A stretch of 64,000 bases of DNA from Desulfosudis oleivorans (GCA_020723325.1 DYJD01000012.1:86286-150285), one strand, 5' to 3'. Positions 38,762-47,878 are shown, numbered from the stretch's first letter. Translations and numbers: made by a program. Notes: generated by a model from the sequence alone, not told the origin.

Positions 38762-40063
38762 TCATTCTCCCGGCAATTTCTCATAACTCGTCGGTTTTCC
38801 CGCAGCCTGACGCGCCGCATTCCATTCTTCGCGGGTTTTGACAGCCTCCGTTCCCGGCATGGAACTTAATATTTCAAAATAGTCCAATTTGTATTTGTCC
38901 TTATTAACCACCTCCTCCGGATTGCAGCGCACGGCGAAAACCGTCTGGATGGATTGATGGTCGAAATCGCGCCAGACCTGTTTGTCTTTCAGCAAGGTAT
39001 ATTCGTGGCCTTCCAGGGCTTTTATTACCGCCGGCGTGTCAAAGGTACCGGCGCGCTCAACAGCGGCTTTATACTCATAGAGGATGGTATAGGCCGAAGC
39101 GCCGGAGGTGCTGGGATAGCGGTCATATTTGGCGGCGAATTTCTCCACGAATTGAATGCCGCGAGTATAATTGTATTTATAGGGAATCTTCCAATCCCAG
39201 GGCAGAGCGCCGATGACCCCCTCCATGACCTTGGCCCCGCCCCCCTCGGCCATACCCAAAGTGATATTAGGCACGATGATCTGCATGTCCTTTTTCAAGC
39301 CCATGGTGGTGGCGATGCGGATGGCCGTAGTCATATCCTTGCCGAAGAGCACCAGCACCAGCACATCCGGCTTGACCATTTTGGCGAAGCTGATGGCTTT
39401 TTTAAAATCCTCTTCCGTGGCCGTGGGAAAAGGCGTCAGCATCCCCTTGTGCACGGATTTATCTTCTGTGCCGCTGAATTTCCGCACCGCCGTCTCGGTG
39501 GTCCAACCCCAGGTGTAATCTGCGGTAATATAAAAATACTTCTTGCCTGCAAACTTTTCTTTCATATAAGAAGAGAGCACTTTAGCGCCCATCCAGGCAT
39601 CATAGCACTCCCGAAAAATGTAGCGGTGCCCTTCTTCGCCGGTGGTTTCCGTGGAGTAAGTAAGGGTTCCGAAAAAAATGCGGTTTTTATCCCGGCAGAC
39701 CTTGCCGGCCGCAATGGCCACGCTGCTGGCTGAGCCGCCGAAAACCATCTTAACTCCTTCCTTGTCGATCAATTCAGTTACATTGACCGTGGTCACGTCC
39801 GGTTTGGATTGGGAATCACGCCATACAATTTCAATCTTCTGGCCGAGAATTCCACCGGCTGAATTGATTTCCTCGGTGGCCATCTCCGCTGCCCGAAACT
39901 GATCCAAACCTTCCACCGAGTATGGACCGGTCTTGGGATAATTCAGGCCGATTTTCACTGAATCAGCCATTGCACCCTGGATGGATAACAATCCCCCAAT
40001 CAGTGCTGTCAGAGCCAAACTGAAACATCTTTTCTGAAACCATGTGCAAATCCCTGTCGGCAT
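38762..40063 (-). CDS. Branched-chain amino acid-type ABC transporter substrate-binding protein
   Basis: The start at 40063 follows GGAGGCGTCCA and opens a signal peptide (FSLALTALIGGLLSIQGAMA); the longer frame has no site. The 433-residue protein has the Peripla_BP_6 (LivK-like) pattern: VKIGLNYPKTGPYSVEGLDQ at the mature N-terminus, AAEMATEEINSAGGILGQKI, and VKMVFGGSASSVAIAAGKVC. The ligand may be a branched-chain amino acid, amide, urea or aromatic compound; the sequence alone does not say. No permease or ATPase genes adjoin it, so it is an orphan in this window, possibly serving the chemoreceptor downstream. A perfect 8-bp inverted repeat lies 45-65 bases upstream of its start. Confidence 0.9.
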   Translation of the reverse strand: MPTGICTWFQKRCFSLALTALIGGLLSIQGAMADSVKIGLNYPKTGPYSVEGLDQFRAAEMATEEINSAGGILGQKIEIVWRDSQSKPDVTTVNVTELIDKEGVKMVFGGSASSVAIAAGKVCRDKNRIFFGTLTYSTETTGEEGHRYIFRECYDAWMGAKVLSSYMKEKFAGKKYFYITADYTWGWTTETAVRKFSGTEDKSVHKGMLTPFPTATEEDFKKAISFAKMVKPDVLVLVLFGKDMTTAIRIATTMGLKKDMQIIVPNITLGMAEGGGAKVMEGVIGALPWDWKIPYKYNYTRGIQFVEKFAAKYDRYPSTSGASAYTILYEYKAAVERAGTFDTPAVIKALEGHEYTLLKDKQVWRDFDHQSIQTVFAVRCNPEEVVNKDKYKLDYFEILSSMPGTEAVKTREEWNAARQAAGKPTSYEKLPGE

Positions 40064-40108
40064 TGGACGCCTCCTTGGCCATATGGTAATATATTTTTCA
40101 GTATTTCT

Positions 40109-40127
40109 AACTCTTACTTTAAGAGTT
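40109..40127. promoter_or_regulatory. Perfect 19-bp palindrome upstream of the binding-protein gene
   Basis: AACTCTTA-CTT-TAAGAGTT has 8-bp arms and a 3-base spacer and lies 45 bases before the start codon at 40063. It could be a repressor operator or a leader hairpin. A second self-complementary site, ATCTTAAGAT, lies at 40392-40401. Confidence 0.5.
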
Positions 40128-40135
40128 GATAGCAA

Positions 40136-40560
40136 AAATGGTGCTACAACCGCTTCGTATTTTAAAATTGCGCATAAAATTAATAACTATCTGATAATAT
40201 AAAAAATAAAGTGGTCGGAAAAAGAGTGGGGCTGGCAAAAAGATTTGAAATCCGCTGTGCGAAATCGCGCAACGGTGTGCATAAACAACCGCTGACTGGT
40301 CAATTGCAAAATGGTTTATCATGATGTGGTCCGCATCGTCCTGCATTTTGCAAATTTAAATATTGATTTTAATATCTAAACTTTACCTTAGATCTTAAGA
40401 TAAGTCAACTTGTTCAATGCTTTCATCCGGCAGCTTGATGCAAAGATGGTTTTTTTGTTGACCCTTGGCTCGCTTTTATATAACGATCCACGCAGGTTTT
40501 CCCTCTGCCTGACCGAAGCTAGGGCGGCGATTGATGATCCATAAGCCAAAAGGAACCGGT
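40136..40560. other. 425-base AT-rich divergent intergenic region
   Basis: No credible gene is seen here. The region separates the binding-protein gene (minus) from UPF0182 (plus) and must hold both promoters. A TTGACC at 40458 with TATAAC at 40479 is a weak candidate for the plus-strand gene (15-base spacing). The palindrome ATCTTAAGAT at 40392-40401 is the only other structure I notice. Confidence 0.5.
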
Positions 40561-43524
40561 ATGCGAACATTAAAGCAGTGGCTGTTGTGGGGTATAGTAT
40601 CGATCTGTTTCATCGGTATTGCTTATCTGGTGTTGAGCTATCTATTTTTGGATTTTTATGTGGACTACTGGTGGTTCAGCTCGCTGAATTATGAAAGCTA
40701 TTTCTTGCTGCGAATGAATTACCGCTATATCACCTTTCTTGGTGTGTTCCTGGCCTTCTTTCTAATTTTTTTCCTGAATTTTTGGCTGGCCTCAAGATTC
40801 ATCGGTGGGGGTGATAGAGAAACAGAGCCCAAGGACGGTATTAAACGTAAAAAATATCGTGAGCTCTTAACAATGTTCCAATCCGGTTCACTGAAAGTCT
40901 ATACCCCCCTTTCCGTGATCCTGGCCATTCCCATTGCCTTGCCGTTTTTCGAGCAATGGGAAAAAGGCCTTCTGTTTTTTTTCGGCCGGAATTCCGGTCT
41001 AATTGATCCAACATTTAAAAAAGACATTAGTTATTTTTTATTTTCACTACCCATCTATACCCTGATTCAAAATAAGCTGCTCATCGCCTTTACCCTGCTT
41101 TTGGTCGGCATCTTTATTCTGTATTATATTGAACGCCGCATTCTGAAAAAAGACGAGCGGAATTTACCACGGGGAGCCAAAATCCATTTGTCCCTGCTGT
41201 TTGTGCTGGCTGCCGCCATCCAGGGCTGGTGGTTCTTTCTGCAGCGTTACGCGCTGGTATATACGGATAAACATCAGCCCAAATTCTTCGGACCGGGCTT
41301 TGTTGAAATGAACGTAGATGTTCCCTTCTTCTGGTGCTCGCTGACGCTTTTCGCGGTTACCAACATTCTTCTCCTTTACTATCTCCATCGTAGAAAAGGG
41401 CTGGTAGCTCTGCTTGTATCCGCTTTATTACTGGGAACCATGCTTTGGATGGGCGGTACGGGATTTATTCAAAATAAAACCGAAGAATGGGTGGTCAAAC
41501 CAAATGCTTTGGCAAAGGAATTGCCTTATATTAATGAGAATATCCAAGCAACCTTGGGCGCCTACGGCCTGCGAAACATCGAAACCCGCAATTTCGACCT
41601 CAAACGTTCTGCGCAAATCAGCAAGGATTCAAATGTAATTGAGAGCCTGCATAACGTCCCGGTGTGGGACCAAGCCCTGCTGGATGATGTCTACAAACAA
41701 CTTCAGGGCATTCGTCCCTACTACGCTTTTCCTAGTGTGGATGTGGACCGTTACATGGTTTCCAATCTTTACCAGCAGGTCTACCTCGCGGCCCGGGAAC
41801 TGGATTTGTCGGATCAGCCGGATGATGAAAAAAACTGGACCAATAAACACCTGCAATACACCCATGGATACGGTTTTGTCATGACCCCCGCGGCCCAGGG
41901 CGGTGATGAGACCATGACCTGGTTCGTGCGGGATATCCCCACCCAATCGGATGTGGGTTTCAAGGTTGAGACCCCAGGAATTTATTACGGTAAAGGGGAC
42001 TACACCTATGTGATTGTTCCCAATGAGCTCGGCGAGATCGACTATCCCTTGGATGAAGGCAATGCCCTCAGCAATTATGAAGGCAAGGGCGGAATCGATA
42101 TTTCCTCCATGTTCCGTCAATTGGCCCTGGCGCTATACTGTAAAGACCGCAACATTGTATTAACAAGCAAGACCAACTCCCAAAGCCGCCTTTTGCTACA
42201 CCGCAACATCACCGACCGTGTCCGCAAACTGGCGCCCTTTTTTGAGCTGGACAATGATCCGTATGTGGTCGCCACGGAAAAAGGGTTATTCTGGATTCAG
42301 GACGGCTATACGGTTTCAGACCGCTATCCCAACTCGCAATCTTATAACGGACGTTTCAACTACATCCGCAATTCCGTTAAAATTGTGATTGATGCTTATC
42401 ATGGTGATGTTGCTTTCTATTTGTCGGATCCACAAGACCCGATTGTCCAAGCCTATCAGCGGATTTATCCAGGTTTGATCCAGCCCCTTGAAAAGATGCC
42501 GGCGGAATTGCGTGCCCACTTACGGTATCCAAAGGACCTTTTCGAGATCCAGATGAACATCTTCGCCAAATATCATCAGACCAATCCTGAAACCTTTTTT
42601 CAGGAGGAAGACAGTTGGGAACTGTCCAAAATGTTCAGAGGCAATCAGGAGGTTTCCTTAAGGCCTTACTACCTGACCATCAACATGTTCAGCCGCGACA
42701 AGCATGAATTTCTGCTCCTCAGCCCCATGAGCCCTATGAAACGTAACAACCTTAGGGCCTTGGCCTTGGCCGGCTGTGATGGAGACAATTATGGAAAAAT
42801 TCTGCTATACAGTTTTCCAAAAGGACAACAGGTCTATGGACCAGCCCAAATCGACACGTTGATTGATCAGGACACGGAAATCGCCCAGCAGCTCACCCTA
42901 TGGGATCAAGCCGGTTCGGAAGTCATCCGCGGTCGTATGATCATTCTGCCGGTGGGAAATATGATTCTCTATGTTCAACCGGTTTATCTCAGCTCTGCCA
43001 CCCGCCTGAAAATCCCCGAACTCAAGCGGCTGATTGTCAGCGAAGGCGAAATCGTAGCCATGGCGCCTTCATTGGAAGAAGCTTTTCAGAAACTCGAAAA
43101 CAAGTTGCTTGAAAGGGCCGAGCGCCAGAAAAAGCGCTTTCAAACAGCCCCGTCGCCCCCCCCCCAAGAGCCGGCAAATACTCCTCCTGCTGCTGTAGAA
43201 AGCAAGCCGGCGGAACCGGAAAAAAATACCAGTCCACCCCCGGCCGAGCCGACTCCTGATGCTAAAGAAGCTGCTGCACCGGCTGCCGGGCCAAAGGATA
43301 AGGATGCAGAAGGGGCGGCCAAACAACCGGCAATGAATCCGGAGCCTGAAAAAAATGTAAATCCGTCCACTACTCCGCCAGATCCCGGCACAAAGGAAGC
43401 AACAACGCCAAAGGATGCAGAGGGTGCCGCTGCGCCGGCACCCAAACCGGATAATAAAAGCGACACCTCACCCGGCGTGGAAGCCAAATCCCCGCCTGCT
43501 GGTGAGGGCGTAACCACTTTGTAA
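40561..43524 (+). CDS. UPF0182-family large membrane protein
   Basis: 987 residues from the ATG at 40561 (AAAAGGAACCGGT before it). About seven membrane spans fill the first ~310 residues (WLLWGIVSICFIGIAYLVLSY, FLAFFLIFFLNFWL and so on). They are followed by a large outside domain with the family's conserved stretches (NIQATLGAYGLRNIETRNF, TYVIVPNELGEIDYP, NRYMV-like DRYMVSNLYQQVY, YPKDLFEIQ). This is PF03699/UPF0182, widespread in anaerobes and actinobacteria and of unknown function. The last ~130 residues are a Pro/Ala/Glu/Lys-rich tail with repeated PEKN and KDAEGAA segments, absent from the core family and probably disordered. Transcribed alone. Confidence 0.9.
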   Translation: MRTLKQWLLWGIVSICFIGIAYLVLSYLFLDFYVDYWWFSSLNYESYFLLRMNYRYITFLGVFLAFFLIFFLNFWLASRFIGGGDRETEPKDGIKRKKYRELLTMFQSGSLKVYTPLSVILAIPIALPFFEQWEKGLLFFFGRNSGLIDPTFKKDISYFLFSLPIYTLIQNKLLIAFTLLLVGIFILYYIERRILKKDERNLPRGAKIHLSLLFVLAAAIQGWWFFLQRYALVYTDKHQPKFFGPGFVEMNVDVPFFWCSLTLFAVTNILLLYYLHRRKGLVALLVSALLLGTMLWMGGTGFIQNKTEEWVVKPNALAKELPYINENIQATLGAYGLRNIETRNFDLKRSAQISKDSNVIESLHNVPVWDQALLDDVYKQLQGIRPYYAFPSVDVDRYMVSNLYQQVYLAARELDLSDQPDDEKNWTNKHLQYTHGYGFVMTPAAQGGDETMTWFVRDIPTQSDVGFKVETPGIYYGKGDYTYVIVPNELGEIDYPLDEGNALSNYEGKGGIDISSMFRQLALALYCKDRNIVLTSKTNSQSRLLLHRNITDRVRKLAPFFELDNDPYVVATEKGLFWIQDGYTVSDRYPNSQSYNGRFNYIRNSVKIVIDAYHGDVAFYLSDPQDPIVQAYQRIYPGLIQPLEKMPAELRAHLRYPKDLFEIQMNIFAKYHQTNPETFFQEEDSWELSKMFRGNQEVSLRPYYLTINMFSRDKHEFLLLSPMSPMKRNNLRALALAGCDGDNYGKILLYSFPKGQQVYGPAQIDTLIDQDTEIAQQLTLWDQAGSEVIRGRMIILPVGNMILYVQPVYLSSATRLKIPELKRLIVSEGEIVAMAPSLEEAFQKLENKLLERAERQKKRFQTAPSPPPQEPANTPPAAVESKPAEPEKNTSPPPAEPTPDAKEAAAPAAGPKDKDAEGAAKQPAMNPEPEKNVNPSTTPPDPGTKEATTPKDAEGAAAPAPKPDNKSDTSPGVEAKSPPAGEGVTTL

Positions 43525-43562
43525 ATGAGAGAAATCGGGGCCTTGGTTGCCGTTTCGGCCGT

Positions 43563-43588
43563 ATCGCGGCTGGAAGCCGCTCCCACAC
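43563..43588 (-). repeat. REP-type hairpin, copy c
   Basis: Core GCGGCTGGAAGCCGC at 43566-43580 followed by TCCCAC. About 20 bases on it shares AACGATGATCAAGGCC with the flank of copy a at 4964-4979, so copies a and c are related beyond the hairpin itself. Confidence 0.8.
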
Positions 43589-43628
43589 AACAGAGGTTGG
43601 CTGAAACGATGATCAAGGCCGGGAATCA

Positions 43629-43724
43629 TCACATGCCGGCTGCCAAGGTCACGATGACCGAAAGCGCCAGCACCAGTGCCATGAATATGCAGTCAAGGGC
43701 GCCGTCGATGAGTCTGTCCAGCAT
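43629..43724 (-). CDS. 31-residue single-span membrane peptide
   Basis: A very short gene: ATG at 43724 preceded by CAAGGAGGCAAT, a full-strength ribosome site, and a 31-codon frame to a TGA. The peptide MLDRLIDGALDCIFMALVLA... continues hydrophobic to the end (LSVIVTLAAGM), giving one membrane span after a short charged N-terminus. It starts 17 bases after the stop of the 55-residue gene upstream on the same strand. The strong ribosome site and membrane-span composition make it a credible gene. Its role is unknown; toxin-like or regulatory small membrane proteins look like this. Confidence 0.6.
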   Translation of the reverse strand: MLDRLIDGALDCIFMALVLALSVIVTLAAGM

Positions 43725-43741
43725 ATTGCCTCCTTGTTTTT

Positions 43742-43909
43742 TTATTCGGATTTGTCGTTAAAGAAATCCTGAGCCTCTTCCACGGAATTGAAAATCAGCC
43801 AATCCCGCCCTACCGTGGCGCCGCCTTTTTTACGGACATGCTCGATGGTCGTATTCCCGTGGTATTCAAAATATTCATGATAGGTTCGGTCAAAAATATG
43901 CTTGGTCAT
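43742..43909 (-). CDS. Small 55-residue protein of unknown function
   Basis: ATG at 43909 preceded by AAAGGAGGCCAAGGT. The peptide is soluble and mixed in character (YHEYFEYHGNTTIEHVRKKGG, WLIFNSVEEAQDFFND), with a likely beta-beta-alpha pattern. A longer frame from 43945 lacks a ribosome site. It precedes the 31-residue membrane peptide by 17 bases, so the two are probably co-transcribed. They lie on the same strand as and downstream of the CI-like repressor (44027), which may control them. AT-rich flanks contain GTTG/CAAC inverted half-sites at 43934-43949. Confidence 0.65.
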   Translation of the reverse strand: MTKHIFDRTYHEYFEYHGNTTIEHVRKKGGATVGRDWLIFNSVEEAQDFFNDKSE

Positions 43910-44026
43910 ACCTTGGCCTCCTTTTGCTATGTTGTAATTATTCAACTATAATGTTGTATGAATCAATAATTTGTATATAAAAATAAACACAGTGAGCAAA
44001 AAAATCTGCTCCACCACAAATTGGAC

Positions 44027-44680
44027 CTACCGAAACTCACGACAACTCCAAATAACCTTGCCGATAATGCGCGCTTTTTTCATATCATCATTTTCTAAAA
44101 AAATGGGCGTATAATCGCGATTATCACTGAGTAGAACCAGTTTATTGGGGTGTTTCTCCAAACGTTTGACCATAATTGTGTCATCAATACCCACAGCGTA
44201 CAGGGCGCCGGCCAGGATATCCTTTTGGGATTCGTCGATCAGCACCGTATCACCGTCCCTCAGTTCCGGCGACATGCTGTTTCCGAAAATATCCAACAAC
44301 ACCATCTTACTCCAATTGCCCTTGCTGTGCAGCCATTGATTTCGAAATGCATAATAGCCCTCGATTTCCGAGCCGACCTCAAAGGAACCGCCGCCGGCGC
44401 ACAACCGGGCTTTTACCTTCGGTATATTGGTAAACACCTCTTCAGAACGGGCGTCAGGGGACATGAAGGTCGGCCCTTTTCCGGTTTCCAACCAGTCAGG
44501 GTTGAGACCAAAGAGGCGATACAACTGGACCAGCCATTTTTCCGGCACGGCATTTTTTTTCCGCGCCTGGGTTATGGCCGAACGATTGATTTGCATAGCT
44601 TCAGCCAGCTCATTCTGAGAACTGATTCCCGTTGCATCAAACACCCTGCGCAAAAACATATCAAATTTTGTGAGCGCCAT
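44027..44680 (-). CDS. CI/LexA-like repressor (HTH plus S24 peptidase domain)
   Basis: 217 residues from the ATG at 44680 (GCGGAG before it; the frame opens at a TTG two codons earlier). Residues ~8-65 are a CI-type helix-turn-helix (SQNELAEAMQINRSAITQAR). The C-terminal half is an S24 signal-peptidase-like domain with the catalytic serine in GNSMSPEL (~134-141) and lysine in MVKRLEK (~170). An AG dipeptide in RLCAGGGSFE (~90-99) sits where LexA/CI proteins self-cleave. It should repress DNA until RecA-stimulated or other cleavage. No phage genes are nearby. ACAATTGT at 44713-44720 within GCAACAATTGTG upstream is a candidate autoregulatory site. Confidence 0.85.
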   Translation of the reverse strand: MALTKFDMFLRRVFDATGISSQNELAEAMQINRSAITQARKKNAVPEKWLVQLYRLFGLNPDWLETGKGPTFMSPDARSEEVFTNIPKVKARLCAGGGSFEVGSEIEGYYAFRNQWLHSKGNWSKMVLLDIFGNSMSPELRDGDTVLIDESQKDILAGALYAVGIDDTIMVKRLEKHPNKLVLLSDNRDYTPIFLENDDMKKARIIGKVIWSCREFR

Positions 44681-44842
44681 AATCAACTCCGCATTAGGAA
44701 ATAATTACCGCAACAATTGTGTTAATAAATATAACCAAAAAAAATAAAATGCAACAACTTTTTTAAAGCCACCCAAAAATTTATTTAAAAAAGGTCTTGA
44801 TTGCGGTCTCAACCACGGGTACTTTAACCTTGATTGTGTTTT

Positions 44843-44866
44843 GTAGGAGCGGCTTCCAGCCGCGAT
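44843..44866 (+). repeat. REP-type hairpin, copy d
   Basis: Core GCGGCTTCCAGCCGC at 44849-44863 preceded by GTAGGA, which is the canonical GTAG head of REP sequences. It lies between the CI-like repressor promoter and the end of the FN3 lipoprotein gene. Confidence 0.85.
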
Positions 44867-44922
44867 ATTGCCTAAGCCATGACTAAGGACTTTAAGACGA
44901 ATTAAAAGATAGAAACAAAGAG

Positions 44923-47301
44923 CTAGTTATTGATTCCCCATTTCTGCTGCAGGTAGGCCTGAATCAACTCTTGTTCATCCACCGTCAGCCTGCGATCATA
45001 AATGATCACTTCATCTATGTTGCCGGTCATGAAATCCGAACCGACCTGGGCTGGTCCTTCCCCCCAACTGCCGCCGATAATCACATTTGTAATATTTTTC
45101 GGCAGAGAAAGGGCTTTTGCTTCTTCAAGGCTGCCATTGACCGTGAGCGCGCAATAAGTCTCATTTTTGGCATCACGGCCCATTGCAAGCAGAGCAATAA
45201 ACGGAGTTTGCTGTACGGCGGCTTGCAAGGGATATTCCTGTTCGGCCCGAACCGCAAATGTGGTCATTCCGGCCTCATTTCGGCACATCAAGCCACTGCG
45301 GTTGCCGGCTTCATCCCGGACGTCTAAGAGAAAGGCCCTGGAACCGGTCGGAACCGATAGATCGTGGGCAGCTAAAATAACCGTATAGGCAGAATTACTA
45401 TCCGCCATATCTATATCCGCTCCCAGTGGAACCAGGAAATGCCGCTCCTGCCCGGCCTCAAAACGAAGCGATGTCAGCCCGTTAAGCGACTGGGTGTTTC
45501 CCGCTGTCGGTCGCCGATTTTCCAATGCCTGCACGGCATGATTGGCCTGGCCGCTTTTGTCCTGCCATTGCCCTACCTCCCCATCGACCTTGGTGCTGTT
45601 TCCGGCCGGATCAGCTCCATCCAACCAAACAATCAGATGCCCATTCCCATTATCAATGGTCGCAGGCATATTTTGATTCACACCCACAGGCTCTGAGCCG
45701 TTCCCTATGGATCCCAGCGCGGATCTACCCGGAACAAGCGGTATGGACACGGAAAAAGCCATACCTGTACGGTTCAATGCAGATTTTTCTTTAGGCTTGC
45801 GACTGTCCGGCGAGGAAGAAATCATTGTATATACAGCCTCATGCCCGGTCAAATCCCTAACAGCAACATTAAAATAATAGTAAGCATCCGGCTGTAATCC
45901 TGTAATCTGAATTTTATCCAAATTCCTTGTCCAATCCGCTTTTTCAATGCCGTTTTGCTTCATCCCCTCCAAAGTAAATATATTAGCCGAGTCGGAAATT
46001 ACAACCCAATAGGAAAGGTCTCCACTGGAGCTGCCGCTGTCTGTGGCTGTCGGCCAGCTTAGGGTGAGCTCGGTCGGTTTTGGTTCTACAATTGAAATTC
46101 CTCCGCCGGGCTTTGGAACATTGGTAAGATTTTTATAAAAAACCGTAAAGCCGGTAATATCTTTTGCAATCACATTAAAGAAATATTGTTTCGCCTTCGT
46201 TAGGCCGGTGATTTCTAAACTGAGAACATCATTCTCAAGCTTCAAACCGATTAAATCGTTTTCATTCTGCTTTACTTTTCGCCATATTCGCTCTTCGCTT
46301 GGTGTGATATCAAACTTTTCTGCATCCTCAACCTTATCTCCCCCCACAAATTCTTGTTCAAAAATCATTACGCGATATTCAATTTGATCCTGGTTGTTTT
46401 TGCCGTCAGTTGCCCTGCTCCAGTTGAGCCGCAAGCTGGTGTTCTCTTCTTCTGTAATGAACAATTCGCCGTTGTTGCCGGCCTGTGGTTTTTGTGAAGT
46501 TCCAGCATAGCTGTTTTTATTTCCGGCTTCATCCATGACCAGCACATTGAAATTATAGTTAGTTCCCAGTTGAAGACCCGAAATTTCCTTGAAGTCGATA
46601 TTTTGTACCCATTTATCTTTTTCCTGTACGTCTGGTTCATAAGGCGTCATATCAAAAAGGATCGCGTTCTGCACACTGGTTACATCATTGATGGAATACA
46701 CCACCCTGTATTTTAATACATCAGAGCCGCTGCTGTTGTTGTCCGTGGCCTTTGTCCAGACAAGCCGCAGGGAAACCTTGTTGCCCTCTTTTGTTTCCAT
46801 GGAGGTCTCCACCAGGCCGGCATTACCCGGAACCGGGGCGGTGATATCCTTTGTTTTTTCAGAAGTCATTTGATACGCGGACATGAGCCATTGGGTATCG
46901 CGGGAGATGACGTTGAAATAATACAATTGCCCATCTTCAAGATCTTTTATTTTAATGGAATCGATGTTTTTGTTCCAATAAAACTCCTCAGGCTTGTCCG
47001 AGTCGGGCACCTCGATATAAATTGGCACTTTCTTTCCATTGCTGATGGCCGATTCCAAATCTCCAATATTATTAGACTTTGAATATACCACCGAATAATC
47101 AAGGAATTCCATGCCCGTGTTGTCGTCGCTGGACCGCGTCCATTGTATGGTCACAGAATTATGTGTTATGTTTGTTACTTCTATCTTGCCGCCATTTCCA
47201 GGCACAGGGGCTGAATTTTTTTCCTTGGTACATCCGGTCATAAAAAGCAGGCCGGAAATTAATAATGCAACAGCGGAATAATGGATTTGCTTACGTGGCA
47301 T
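44923..47301 (-). CDS. Lipoprotein with four fibronectin-type repeats and a LamG-like C-terminal domain
   Basis: 792 residues. The signal peptide ends in the lipobox LFMTGC (Cys24). Four FN3-like units of ~110 residues follow (about 33-150, 150-270, 275-395, 397-500). Each carries a W/S-x-ATD-x-S-x-x-x-L-x-Y-x-V core and a YYFNV strand, and they are joined by APVPGN-type linkers. From ~560 comes a concanavalin/LamG-like domain (HLIVWLDGADPAGNS, WQDKSGQANHAVQ, GNIDEVIIYDRRLT). This layout is typical of surface lipoproteins that bind glycans or host/neighbour matrix. The ribosome site is GGGGAGAG. Codon and base composition are visibly more AT-rich than the flanking metabolic genes. Confidence 0.82.
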   Translation of the reverse strand: MPRKQIHYSAVALLISGLLFMTGCTKEKNSAPVPGNGGKIEVTNITHNSVTIQWTRSSDDNTGMEFLDYSVVYSKSNNIGDLESAISNGKKVPIYIEVPDSDKPEEFYWNKNIDSIKIKDLEDGQLYYFNVISRDTQWLMSAYQMTSEKTKDITAPVPGNAGLVETSMETKEGNKVSLRLVWTKATDNNSSGSDVLKYRVVYSINDVTSVQNAILFDMTPYEPDVQEKDKWVQNIDFKEISGLQLGTNYNFNVLVMDEAGNKNSYAGTSQKPQAGNNGELFITEEENTSLRLNWSRATDGKNNQDQIEYRVMIFEQEFVGGDKVEDAEKFDITPSEERIWRKVKQNENDLIGLKLENDVLSLEITGLTKAKQYFFNVIAKDITGFTVFYKNLTNVPKPGGGISIVEPKPTELTLSWPTATDSGSSSGDLSYWVVISDSANIFTLEGMKQNGIEKADWTRNLDKIQITGLQPDAYYYFNVAVRDLTGHEAVYTMISSSPDSRKPKEKSALNRTGMAFSVSIPLVPGRSALGSIGNGSEPVGVNQNMPATIDNGNGHLIVWLDGADPAGNSTKVDGEVGQWQDKSGQANHAVQALENRRPTAGNTQSLNGLTSLRFEAGQERHFLVPLGADIDMADSNSAYTVILAAHDLSVPTGSRAFLLDVRDEAGNRSGLMCRNEAGMTTFAVRAEQEYPLQAAVQQTPFIALLAMGRDAKNETYCALTVNGSLEEAKALSLPKNITNVIIGGSWGEGPAQVGSDFMTGNIDEVIIYDRRLTVDEQELIQAYLQQKWGINN

Positions 47302-47878
47302 AAGAACGCTCTCCCCAACCTCGCTTTGCTGAACAATAAAGACGATGTTGCGTTTATAAACCGATAATAATAGCGGTTGGCTTTGTTATTATTTTCTGAT
47401 CCAGCCTTCTTACTATCGTTTACTATTCAATATTTCAAGCAAAATATCAAAATCCGACCAAAATATCGTCACAAAGTTTTTATTGATAAACATTGTTATT
47501 AAATAAATATCTTGTTAGCACAAAAGATTAGGGCCTTTTGCATTTGTCCGCTACCCATCTGTCAACAACCTCCCTGCCAGGTAAACGAATATGCCAGGTA
47601 CATCAAATTTTGGTTTTGTCACCACACTGAAAAATACCTGTCTATCCATGTCGCCATGGCCCTGATTGGAGTACCATAGATGCTTTGCGGCAACGCTTTG
47701 GCATTTGGAAAGAATATTTGGGGCGGAATTATTGGTTGGGATCCGGAAAAATTCAATCTAGCCTTTTCTTGACCATGCTCGTTATCGGCTGCTCAATTGT
47801 CTTTTAATTGTGATTACGAGCACCGCTTCGATAGACACGAACACTATATCGACCCTTGTTGAAAGTCGAATCCTAAAG
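47302..47878. other. 577-base AT-rich region without an assignable gene
   Basis: The first ~220 bases are the AT-rich leader of the FN3 lipoprotein gene. Between about 47530 and 47830 are short open stretches without start codons or ribosome sites, for example a run reading FGIWKEYLGRNYWLGSGK near 47700-47760. These could be remnants of a decayed gene. Nothing can be assigned. Confidence 0.45.

Noticed and set aside
40230-40250. TGGCAAAAAGATTTGA as a sigma-54 promoter
   Set aside because: The -12 element TTGC is not matched; likely chance in AT-rich DNA.
44008-44016. GCTCCACCA matching the tRNA-Ala 3' end as an att site
   Set aside because: Only nine bases and in the opposite orientation to the tRNA; direct repeats would be needed.
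44027-44680. CI-like repressor as evidence of a prophage
   Set aside because: No integrase, terminase, capsid, tail or lysis genes occur in the window.
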